Source of the DNA: Hofstenia miamia
Taxonomy: Eukaryota; Xenacoelomorpha; Acoela
Assembly: GCA_004352715.1 (NCBI GenBank)
Contig: SCFE01000016.1
Coordinates: forward strand, 238,532 to 302,531
DNA: 64,000 nucleotides
Direction of reading: 5' to 3'
The notes under the pieces were generated by a model. The model worked only from the letters and a program-made list of their open reading frames with translations, had not been told where the DNA came from and ran no database searches. Both the position numbers and the translations under genes were made by a program. How positions within the stretch are numbered: position 1 is the first letter of the stretch; the number at the start of each line of letters is the position of its first letter. Below are positions 36,082-45,735 of this stretch, one piece after another.

Positions 36082-37648
36082 CAGTGGCGGATTTAAGGGG
36101 GGACTATAGGACTGCAGACCCCCCCCCTCTATGAGGAAGCAAAATAGAATGCAACTATAAGGTTAATTTTTGCAACTTTACTAAAAAAAGTTGTAAAATT
36201 TCAAATTAGTGCCAAATTTCTGAATTCCATTTGAAATAATCGATTAAAAGATTAGGCAATTTTTGCAAAATATTTGGCAATTTTTTCAAATAATTTGTAA
36301 ATTGTCTTACAATTTATCAAACTTTGCAAATATTCGACAAACATTTGTTAAGCTCTCCAATTTCTTTAAGTAATCTCACACATTTTTAAAAATATATCAA
36401 CCTGATTAGCCAATCCAATATTATGCATTTCATCTAACATCCACCAAAAGTTGGTACTTAAGAAATTATAAAAGCAGTTGACAGAATGGCTTCTACAGTA
36501 TACATAAATCTGTGTACATTTAGTAAATAGAACCAATACTGTTTCAGTGAAGCTGTTAATTAAAACACATTTTTGTTGACGGATGTGGCCAAGGGGTTGA
36601 CTGGGCAGGCTTTCTCACCCAACTTTTCTCGAAAAACCCACAGGTCAATACCTAAAAAGTACAGATCCTTGTTACCTTATGATAAATTTAAAAACTTCGT
36701 CACTTTTGTTGTGAAAACTACTGAATAGGTCTCCGCCTATGAAAAATATACTAACATCCTAGATCTCTACCTATGAGTTATTTTAGCCCCCCACCCCTGG
36801 TGTTTGTAGCTGGCCATGTCCTTTGAGAACTGGGGGATCTAAAAGCGGAGGATGGGGTGGGTGCTTCTGAAGTCCATTCACACCTGCTAATCTATCTTCA
36901 AAATATTAAATTCGCTATATTCTATATTTAAAATGGTATTCAAATGCATTCACAATATTATTGATTTTAGTAAATTTTTAAAATTTAAACCTTTGTGCCA
37001 AAGTTTACGAAATTCTGAGATTGTGAACACTTTTGCATTAATTGTTCAGTTTTTCTTGTACAAAATATACAACCATTGTATATAAAAACCTAGTAATATT
37101 AGGGATTCATCATCTTCCTCATATTAGTGCTTTGTTTGAATACTAAACCTACAAAATTGCAACTTCATTCCTACATATAACCTTACTCATCAGCTAAGAT
37201 CCTTTAATCCTAAAATTCTGATTTGCTAAGACAAGCTCAGTACAAGACCGTGACCAACTTTTCAATTTCGAAGGACTGCGACCATTCATATTGGAATTTT
37301 CGATTTTATGATATACATGCTAAGCTAAAATATGTCTATGATATCTCTATTCAATTTTCTGTTTTGCATAATTTTAGCGGATTATTTTTATTATAGGACC
37401 AGAAATAGAGGTATCTATGAATTAAAAATATAATACATTAAATGAATTAATGTATTTCTAAACTGATTCGAAGAAATTCAAGTTGAAATAGTAAAAAGTC
37501 CGAACTAGAAGATCATCAAGACCTTTAAAATTGTTATCAAAACATGTAAAGAAATGTATGAGAAATAAAAATCTAGAATGAAAAAAAATATGCAAAAATC
37601 GAGTTTTGGAGTTTTAGCACCCCAATAGTATTTCTAGATCCGTCGTTG
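36082..37648. mobile_element. hAT-like non-autonomous element, 8-bp target duplication
   Basis: The left end reads CAGTGGCGGATTTA. The right end on the other strand reads CAACGACGGATCTA. They are flanked by TTGGACAG (36074-36081) and TTGAACAG (37649-37656), an 8-bp duplication with one mismatch, typical of hAT. There is no transposase. Part of the interior (about 36170-36560) is similar in word order to the MITE at 62686-63603, so elements may be nested or share sequence. Confidence 0.7.
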
Positions 37649-38011
37649 TTGAACAGTATTATTTAACAGACATTTTAAACAATTTTATAAGCTTAAATGG
37701 AAAAGAAAATGTTATTTTGATTTTTTTCTACATTGACTTCGCATTTGAACTTTAAATAAAAGTTTTTTTCCATTCTGTAATTTATTTGCCTTAGTGGTTG
37801 GCCCTGAGTTAAGATATTGGTCACAAAGCTAGTCAGAAACAGCTCTGAGCTATTTTTTTTGGATTGCAATGAATCAATAGTATTGTCAGCGTTCGATACA
37901 TTCAACATTTTTTTGTAATTTTGAAGTCTTTTAAAATCAACCGTAATTCGAATAAGTCCGAAAGATACATCTACACTCAGAGATTTCAGTAAGACGTTGG
38001 TAAAGACTTTA

Positions 38012-38120
38012 CCCTAGTAAAAACTTTTGGAAAATTTGGGAAATATTTGCCAAGTATTTGGATAAAAATGTATAGTTTTTGTAAAGGACAATATTCTAAA
38101 TATTTGGCAAGTGTGGTATT
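38012..38120 (+). repeat. Fragment of the CCCTAGTAAA MITE family
   Basis: Begins CCCTAGTAAAAACTTTTGG and continues with ATTTGGGAAATATTTGCC words, as does the left end of 62686-63603. No opposite end (CTAGGG) follows, so this is a partial copy. Confidence 0.6.
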
Positions 38121-38352
38121 ATAAACAAATCAGTCATGCAATTATAAAAGTAATTCAATATGCACTAAATTTAAACTAAATCCACTTGTATTTTTACTAG
38201 TGTTTTTATTTTAACTGATTTCAGACTATATAGTTATTTAAACCTTATGCTCTCCAACGCCGCACTAATGTGTATGTAAACAAAGTCAATTATATCACAA
38301 AGCAAATGTATTTTTGTGGACTACTCACAACAATATTTCCAATTGTTGTCAG

Positions 38353-38490
38353 ATGCGGTTATATATAGGATCGCACGTTGTAACTGCATGCAATATATCC
38401 AAATGTGAATTCGGTTATTGCAGCTCTAAAATCGAACGTATGCAGAATAAAATTCATCAGCACCTTTTCATGGTCAATCTCCCTGAACCA
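38353..38490 (+). CDS. Unrecognised gene, penultimate exon
   Basis: Acceptor AATTGTTGTCAG, 46 open codons, donor GTAAGA, phase 0-0; the other two frames are closed. The peptide reads MRLYIGSHVVTACN..., with CEFGYCSS, and ends MVNLPEP. It has three cysteines in a short span. The start Met may be coincidental because a strong acceptor precedes it. No family recognised. Confidence 0.5.
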
Positions 38491-38553
38491 GTAAGAATTG
38501 ACAATGTGTGCAAATAGTAATCTAATGTTCTTTTTCAAAAATATGCTATTTAG

Positions 38554-38700
38554 ACGTTTGGCAAAGAATATAATTGGACTATAAGGCCAGTGCAAATGAT
38601 TCCTTGCTTAAGTGGAAAAGATCTTTTTGGGAAAATAAGCGTTTCTTTGGATGGAAAACTTCGGTTACATACTAAGGATAGAAAACATTATTGTTTCTGA
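38554..38700 (+). CDS. Unrecognised gene, last exon
   Basis: A 63-bp intron with GTAAGA and TGCTATTTAG separates it from the previous exon; phase 0 is kept. 48 codons (TFGKEYNWTIRPVQMIPC..., SVSLDGKLRLHTKD) then TGA at 38698-38700. The alternating pattern around ISVSLDGKLRLH suggests beta strands of a secreted domain, but I cannot name it. It may belong to the EGF gene upstream (phase-compatible through a 31370 donor) or be a separate gene. Confidence 0.5.
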   Translation, partial: TFGKEYNWTIRPVQMIPCLSGKDLFGKISVSLDGKLRLHTKDRKHYCF

Positions 38701-39420
38701 GCCCCGCACTTTTCTCATGCTTACTTACTTGTCGACTTAAATATTGACCGAAGTGTAACTCATACCCATATATCTATGAAGGAGTCAGGAAGGTATAGAC
38801 AAAAAGATGAGATTGTAAAAAATTTTATAGGACTTTAAAAAAGGCCTTTATGATTTTTGAAAATGAATAATATTACTTTTCCTAAGAATGTATTAGAAAA
38901 TCATTCATTAAAAATGTTTGTTTATATATCTCACATTACTTGGGCGTACAATGGATATCTTTCTACTTAGCAATCAGTTAGCTATGCACTGACAAAGTTG
39001 TATTTTAATTTTTTTGTAACTAGGGTCAATTGTAGCATAATCCAACAAAGAACAAAGCTACAGAAAAGAAATTAAGATTGAATAACATATTAATTGATTT
39101 CATTAATTTTGTACTTTATTGAATTAACACAAAACCAAGTCATGTGATTTGAATTGGTAATTATTTTTGTAAAACAATTATATGCCACCTTAACTTTTTG
39201 GCAAATCACATGTGTACAATAAAGCTCCACGTCGATTTTAATACCGCCATACTACCACAGAACTTTTTCTACATTGGCAATACAAAATGGTGACAGGTAT
39301 TTGTTTAATTATAAATATGTTTATAAAACTTTGCTATAATTATGCAAAATGTAAAAAGAAATGTTGATGGAGAATAAACTCCGTATTACTCACTTATCAT
39401 TTAGTATTGGTTTGATTATT
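38701..39420. other. Downstream AT-rich DNA
   Basis: No gene or clear polyadenylation signal assignable. Confidence 0.4.
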
Positions 39421-40005
39421 TATAGAAATGCACATCTAGGCAATTCATGTTTGTCATGATCAACAGGCTGTTGCGAGGGATTAGAATAGTTGTTGCCTAG
39501 ATTGAAGCAATACATCTAAGCTATGTTTAGGTATAAGGGTTTTTACTTATTGCCTAGCTGGTTATTGATTGCTTGTGGAACTACATGTAGTAACAAATTC
39601 GCAATAAGGCGATATAGCCAATGTTAGGAGTGTTAGTTAATAACTATCTTATTTTAGATCCAACTTACTAATGGTATTAGACCCATAACAAGACCAAAAA
39701 ATGACCTTGTATATGTTAATGTTATTTTATATCTAGTTTTTGCCATAGGTTAGGAGGCTGCTCTTATTTCGTCGCAGCTAGTACAGTACTTAGTGATTTT
39801 ATTTATATCTTATATGTAAGGTAGGGAACTGCTGCTTTATTTAGTAATTAGTTTTTATTATCAACAGTTAGTGTCACTGAAAGGTTGCATGAATATATTG
39901 TTTAAGTTACACCTTAACAAGAATGAGATATTAAGTTGAATAGTGTCCTTTCTTTATTATCACATAGTTAGGGTACACATAATAAACATAGTCCTTTGAG
40001 AATGA
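39421..40005 (+). other. Probable upstream part of the LTR or flank of the gypsy element
   Basis: Non-coding DNA leading directly into the LTR-like block. The word CATCTAGGCAATTCATG near 39432 and a similar TTGCCTAGATTGAAGC near 39495 form a loose inverted pair. Whether this is U3 or host flank cannot be settled because the 3' LTR copy is short. Confidence 0.3.
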
Positions 40006-40704
40006 GCTGAGTTGATCGATGGATGGAACCTCACTCTGTTGCAGCTGGGCAGATAGCTTCTTGGTGATCAGATACTGCTTTGGGCAGTGGGCCCATCGTT
40101 AACTGGAGTCTCTCTCATACAGTTACCTAAACCATGGCTATTACATGTTGCTCTTAGATTGTATGGATGCTAAAGATAGTTTAGTATAAAGACAGAGGAA
40201 CAGTGTACATGAGACAACAAAAGTTGAATTAAGTAGACATTACCCTGCTTGAAAGAAACTGTAGTTCGATATCTCTAAATAATGCTGGATTAATGCACAT
40301 CTTGNTCAGTTATTAAGTTGATTGTACATTGTAAGTAAGATGCTTCAGTTTTATGTGCTTATTGTTGGTAAAATTTAGATTCCCCAGAAATTTCTCTTCN
40401 GCTGAGTTGATCGATGGATGGAACCTCACTCTGTTGCAGCTGGGCAGATAGCTTCTTGGTGATCAGATACTGCTTTGGGCAGTGGGCCCATCGTTAACTG
40501 GAGTCTCTCTCATACAGTTACCTAAACCATGGCTATTACATGTTGCTCTTAGATTGTATGGATGCTAAAGATAGTTTAGTATAAAGACAGAGGAACAGTG
40601 TACATGAGACAACAAAAGTTGAATTAAGTAGACATTACCCTGCTTGAAAGAAACTGTAGTTCGATATCTCTAAATAATGCTGGATTAATGCACATCTTGG
40701 CCTG
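40006..40704 (+). repeat. 5' LTR region, duplicated by an assembly join
   Basis: The 299-bp block 40006-40304 is repeated at 40401-40699, with N at 40305 and 40400 on either side of a 94-bp piece. The copies look identical. The part from GCTAAAGATAGTTTAG to CACATCTTGGCCTG recurs with several substitutions at 50446-50586, after the coding region, so it is an LTR portion. The duplication itself is best explained as an uncollapsed contig overlap. Confidence 0.65.
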
Positions 40705-41002
40705 GGTGATGATTATACATGGCAACCATGACAGGACACCGAAAGTCCTATTAACATCTGGAAATTAAACAATGTAGTTAAGATAGGTGTTTCCTCTACA
40801 TCAATTACATTACCAAGAAAGTTACTGTTATGCTGTTACTATTCTTTAATGCTCTCTAACTTGTATTGTTGTGTTAAATTGATGGAATCTTGTGAAACTT
40901 GAACATACTGGAATGTTGTTAAGTATATCTCTCTCTCACTCTGGATGTCTTTCTACCTTACTCATACTGATTAACTGTGGTGTGTAAACAAAGAGAAATA
41001 CT

Positions 41003-42134
41003 TACTCTCTAACTTACAGAAATTTTTTTTTGATGAATGGAATGAAAAATCTAAAGGAAACAAGGCAACATATGAAACTAATGTAACCTCGCAACAGGAA
41101 AAGATTGTTACAACCAAATCAATAATGACGAATAAGAAGAATAAGAAGAATCAAAACCAAACCACCCCAGCAACTTCAGCAAGATAGCTTATCCCCAAAG
41201 CAGATGTTGAAATGCAAACTGTACCCTTACAAGACGAATTAAATTAGATTGAAATTTTACAAACATTGAGAAGGAATGCTGAAAACAAAGTGGAACTGAA
41301 AAATCAAATTTCTATACTAAATGAGAAATTTGAAAAAAATCAAAGGAGAAAGGGAAGACATTATCAAGAACTCATACAGGATATGAGTGAATGATTGGAA
41401 GAGCAGAGGAATATTTTTCAAACACAAATTGAAATACTGACACAAAATTTGGTTGAAGCAAACCAAAGAGTGGTCCAACAAAATGAGAGATGGGAGACAA
41501 TGTATAACAAACTAGAAGTAGAAAACAAAAATCTACAAGAAAACGAGATGCAACAGTTAGAACATGAACAATTGAAGGATCAATTGAGACTAATAAAACT
41601 GTCAGAAGATGAAGACCAAATATCAAAACCAATTCAAATAGAAAATATTCTAATTTCAGAAGAACCAGAAATGTAACTAGGAGCTCTGAGAAGAAGGACA
41701 CAAATGAATTGTGAGAAAGCACAAAACATGACAACTGAAGAAGAAGAAGAGGAAAAGGAAAAAATAATTCATGAATTAACTCAAGCAGTGAAAAAGAGGG
41801 TATCAATGGAAGGAGTAGAAAGTTCGAAAAAACCATTATATATGAAAAAACATAATTAATAAAAAGAGGAAATGATGAAACAACACCATGCAAAGCCCAA
41901 ATCCAAAAGTTCACAGGGAACAGCTATTCTCCAACATTTGAAGAATGGTTAGAACTCTTCAAATTAACAATGAAAGAAAGGGGAGTGGATCAAAAAGTGG
42001 CGGCAGCAAGACTACCATTGTATTTAGCAGGAGTGGCACATCAACATTATCTAATGCTCAACACAGAAACTAAGAGAAACTATAAACAATTAACAGGAAA
42101 CTTTATCAAGTACTATAGAAATGAAAGCTTTTAG
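41003..42134 (+). pseudogene. gypsy gag remnant
   Basis: Gag-like open stretches in more than one frame. An N-terminal part is Lys/Asn-rich, followed by a long Glu/Gln-rich coiled-coil-like region (41395-41676). Then comes a capsid-like block, FTGNSYSPTFEEWLELF and VAAARLPLYLAGVAHQHY (about 41910-42055), resembling retrotransposon Gag. Several stops interrupt it. No CCHC knuckle is visible before the protease part, so sequence may be missing at about 42134. Confidence 0.65.
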
Positions 42135-42146
42135 AATCAATACAGG

Positions 42147-42362
42147 TTGATACTTAATGGAACAAAAATGAGAAATTTCAATGACAAAGGAACATTAGAA
42201 GCAGTGAGGATGAGAATAGCAAACAAAACATTTGAACAATCACTAATTGTAGTCAATACTCACAGGAATATACTGCCATATGAAATTATACTGGGAGACG
42301 ATTTTCTATCAAAGAACAAGTGTGTAATAAACTATGGAAATAGAACAGTAAGAGTTGAATAG
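42147..42362 (+). pseudogene. gypsy aspartic protease, C-terminal part only
   Basis: The segment ending EIILGDDFLSKNKCVINY matches the family ILG.DFL...N.VI end of retropepsins. The catalytic D[ST]G is not visible upstream in frame, so the N-terminal half seems deleted together with the end of gag. Confidence 0.6.
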
Positions 42363-42690
42363 GAAGAAATCAAAATTAATGAGGAACAACAAGAAAAGGA
42401 CATGTTATTCAAATTAATGGAAGACATTAAATTACAACCTTACCACTGGAAAATGCATACAATCAGGTGTAGTAAAGAAATAATGGCAGAAGTAATGATA
42501 TATGAACTAACCAGAATTAATACAAAAAGAATTTCAATGCCTTCAAGTATCTGTGCTATCAAAAATGGTGAAGGAAAAATCCTGATACTAAATGCCACAA
42601 ACCTCAATGTTAACATAAATTGAACAAAAGTGAAAATTTATGGAAAATATGTGAAATCAAGTATAAGGATGATCTGGAAACCAATAGAAG

Positions 42691-42888
42691 ATGATGGAGT
42701 TAGTAATCCACAATGTCAACTAAAGAACATGAGGATGAAAGCTGAAGAGGAAGAAAGAATAATACAAGAAGATGATGGAGTTAGTAATCCACAATGCCAA
42801 CTAAAGGGCATGTGGATGAAAGCACAAGAAACCATTGGGGTTAGTAATCCACAAGGTCAACTAAAGGACATGTGGATGAAAACTGAAG
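42691..42888 (+). repeat. Three tandem peptide repeats between protease and RT (core QLKG)
   Basis: Copies start at about 42691, 42773 and 42836. Each encodes a form of GVSNPQ[CG]QLK[NGD]M[RW]MK in the same frame. The DNA core is CAACTAAAGGGCAT and close variants. The same core recurs four times after the integrase (46051-46272). Confidence 0.85.
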
Positions 42889-43052
42889 ACAAAGAAAGAA
42901 TACTGGATATAAAAGAAGAGGATTATGAACACTTACATCAGAGTGAGAGAGAATCATTATGAAAATTACTAAGAAAACACAGTCAAATTTTTAACTTTGG
43001 AGAAATAAGCATTGTACAAGCAATTGGAAAAACACATAAAATTGTTACAACA

Positions 43053-43900
43053 ATGGACAAACCAATAAAACTACAAGTACAATTAGTGCCTGAACAACTG
43101 AAAGACAAATACAACAGAATATTAAAGGAATTGATTGATAACAAGATAATAAGGCCAAGTGAAAGTCCATATGCAGCACCAACAGTGTTTGTTAAACAAG
43201 GGAAGAAATATAGACTGTGTATTGATTTTAGAAAATTGAACAAGGTAACAAAGAAAGATTCCTACCCATTGCCTAGAATTGAAGATATGCTTTATGAGGT
43301 AAGTAAACACAAATATTTTACAGTCATTGACTTGTGCAAAGCCTACTGGCAAGTGTGAATGAAATCAAAGGATATAGAAAAAACAGCATTCATAACACCA
43401 TATGGACTCTATGAATTGATATATATGGCATTTGGATTATGTAATGCACCAGCAACATTTCAACACTATATCATGAAAGTTCTGAAGAACAAGCAAAACA
43501 AAATCAAGGAAGGAATAAACTAGTATATCAATGACATAATCATAATGAGCAATACCATGGAACAACATCTGTAGAAATTGGATAGAACATTGAGAATATT
43601 GAAGGATGCTGGACTAAGAGTAAATGCTAATAAATGCAATATACTAAAAGAGAAGGTGATATTCCTGGGACAAATAATATGTAAAGGACAATTTTGTATG
43701 AAAGACAATGCATGAGATATGATAAGAAAAATCGAGAAACCAAATACTGAAAAAGATCTGCAAAGAATAATGGGGTTCTTTAATTATCATGGGACATTTA
43801 TACCAAATATCACAGGAAAAACAGCTAAGATGACTAATTTGATGAAAAAATTGGTGCCATTCATATGGACTTGGGAACAGCAGGAAGAGTAAGACAAAAT
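43053..43900 (+). pseudogene. gypsy reverse transcriptase, inactive
   Basis: Family blocks in order: IRPSESPYAAPTVFVKQGKK, RLCIDFRKLNKVT, YPLPRIEDML, FTVIDLCKAYWQV, ITPYGLYELIYMAFGLCNAP, YINDIII, VIFLGQIICKGQ and the thumb IMGFFNYHGTFIP. The catalytic YxDD box reads YIND, losing the first of the two Asp. In-frame stops lie just after YWQV (43357), before YIND, and in the connection. Strongly A-rich codon use, typical of this element. Confidence 0.85.
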
Positions 43901-43925
43901 AAAGCATGAACTATGCAAACTGCCT

Positions 43926-44330
43926 TTGTTAAACACACCAGATTACAAAAAAGAATTTATATTAGACTGTGATGCAAGTAAGGTGGCAATAGGAGCAACA
44001 ATTAGTCAAATGAAAGAAGGAAAGGAGGTGCCAATACAATTTTTCAGCAGGAAATTGAAACCAAGTGAAGAGAATTACAGATCCACAAAATTGGAAATGC
44101 TTGCATTGATAGAAACCTTAAAGAAATTTAGACAATTTTTGATTGGGAAAAAATTCCTAGTGAGAACAGATAACAGTGGCCTCACATGGCTAAAGAAATT
44201 CTCTGGAGATAAGTTGTCCATAGTCTTACATTGGATATAATATCTTAATGAATTTAATTTTACAATTGAACATAGAAAGGGCAAACTTCATTGTAATGCT
44301 GACTTTTGGACTCCATTATCTGAGTACAAA
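43926..44330 (+). pseudogene. gypsy RNase H domain
   Basis: FILDCDASKVAIGATISQ, PIQFFSRKLKPSEENY, TKLEMLALIETL and FLVRTDNSGLTWL match Ty3/gypsy RNase H, including D in DCDAS, E in LEML and D in RTDNS. A stop interrupts at 44238, then NEFNFTIEHRKGK and CNAD continue. The usual ending ADALSR is replaced. Confidence 0.85.
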
Positions 44331-44447
44331 AGAGATCTTGAAAAAAAGGAAGGTAACAAAACAGAATTTCAATTCATACCTCACAATGAATATGAACAAT
44401 TACCTGACATAAATGTCAACAAGAAGGGAGAGGCAATTATACTAATT

Positions 44448-45717
44448 ATGATCAAAGAAGAAATAACTGAAGAGGAGATAATAGAAAGACAAAACCAGGA
44501 TATAGTATTAAAAGAGATAAAGGATAAATTATACAATCAAGATAAAAAATTGTCAAAGACTGCAGAGAGCTATTTTAACAGATACACTTGGAAAACAAAT
44601 GAAAACAGATTATTGTATATTACTGGAAAAATTAATCAGATTGTGATACCTGAGTACTTCAAAAGAGACATGATAAGAAAAACTCATGAAAGAGGACACT
44701 TGGGAATTATACAAACTGAAATGACATTCAATTCAAAATACAGCACAATAGGAGTAAGGAAAATAACAGAAGACATCATAAATAAATGCAGTACATGTTT
44801 GTTAAATAACTTGCAACATTTTCCAGCACAGAGGGCACCCTGGAAAAAATAATAGCTACAAAGCCAAATGAAATAGTACACATTGATATAGAAATGTTGT
44901 CAAGAGATGAAGAAGGATATCAATATCTATTAGTAATGGTAGATATCTTTACAAAATATGCTAAAATGATTCCCATGAAAAACACAACAGCCAAAGAGAC
45001 AGCAAACATTATATTAAAGGAATGGATATTAAAAATAGGTCCAATGGAATCAATAATTATGGATAAAGGACCTCAATTTAAAAGTACATTGTTTCAGGAC
45101 CTCACCAAGTTAGCATACCACCCATAAGCAAATGGAGCAGTGGAAAGATTAAATTGTACACTAATAAAACTAATAAGAGTAACCACATCAAGAATAGGAG
45201 GAAATAAATGGAGAGAAGTGATACAAATGGTTGAATACTTTTATAATACTTCAGTGCACTTGACGACTAAAGTAACTCCATTCAAAGTGATGTATGGGAG
45301 AGAGGCAGCAACACTGTTATCAATGCAATTTTCAAATTATTCACAAAAGTTAAACAATCAGTTTGTAAAACAACTCAAACAACAAATAATGGTGATTCAT
45401 AAAATGATGTGTTATAATATGAAGAAATCAGCAACAAGACAAAAGCATAATTATAATAAAAAATATATGGACACACACATAAACTAGGTGATAAAGTTTA
45501 TGCATTTACACCTATGAAAGTGAATGATGTTAATCAAGTACGAAAATTAAAAACTGTATGGTCAGGGCCATATACAATCAAAAAAGTATTAGATAGTAAT
45601 GAATACATGTTAAGTAATGATAAAATTTTACATTTTCAAAATTTGAAAAGAGTGATTACAGACATTGAAGGTGCAACTCTAGACAAGAATGCAGAATTTA
45701 AATTAATACATAATTAA
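44448..45717 (+). pseudogene. gypsy integrase, catalytic triad retained but frame broken
   Basis: An HHCC zinc-binding segment (HERGHLG, then CSTCLLNN) is followed by the catalytic core: D in VHIDIEML (about 44880), D in IIMDKGPQFKS (about 45060), E in NGAVERLN (about 45140). The core also has VMVDIFTKYAKMIP and TPFKVMYGREA. A GPY-type C-terminal module, WSGPYTIKKVLDSNEYML, ends near 45717. Stops at 44850, 45125 and 45485 break the frame. By domain order (RT, RH, IN) this is Ty3/gypsy, not Ty1/copia. Confidence 0.85.
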
Positions 45718-45735
45718 GGAGAAAATAGGTATGAA

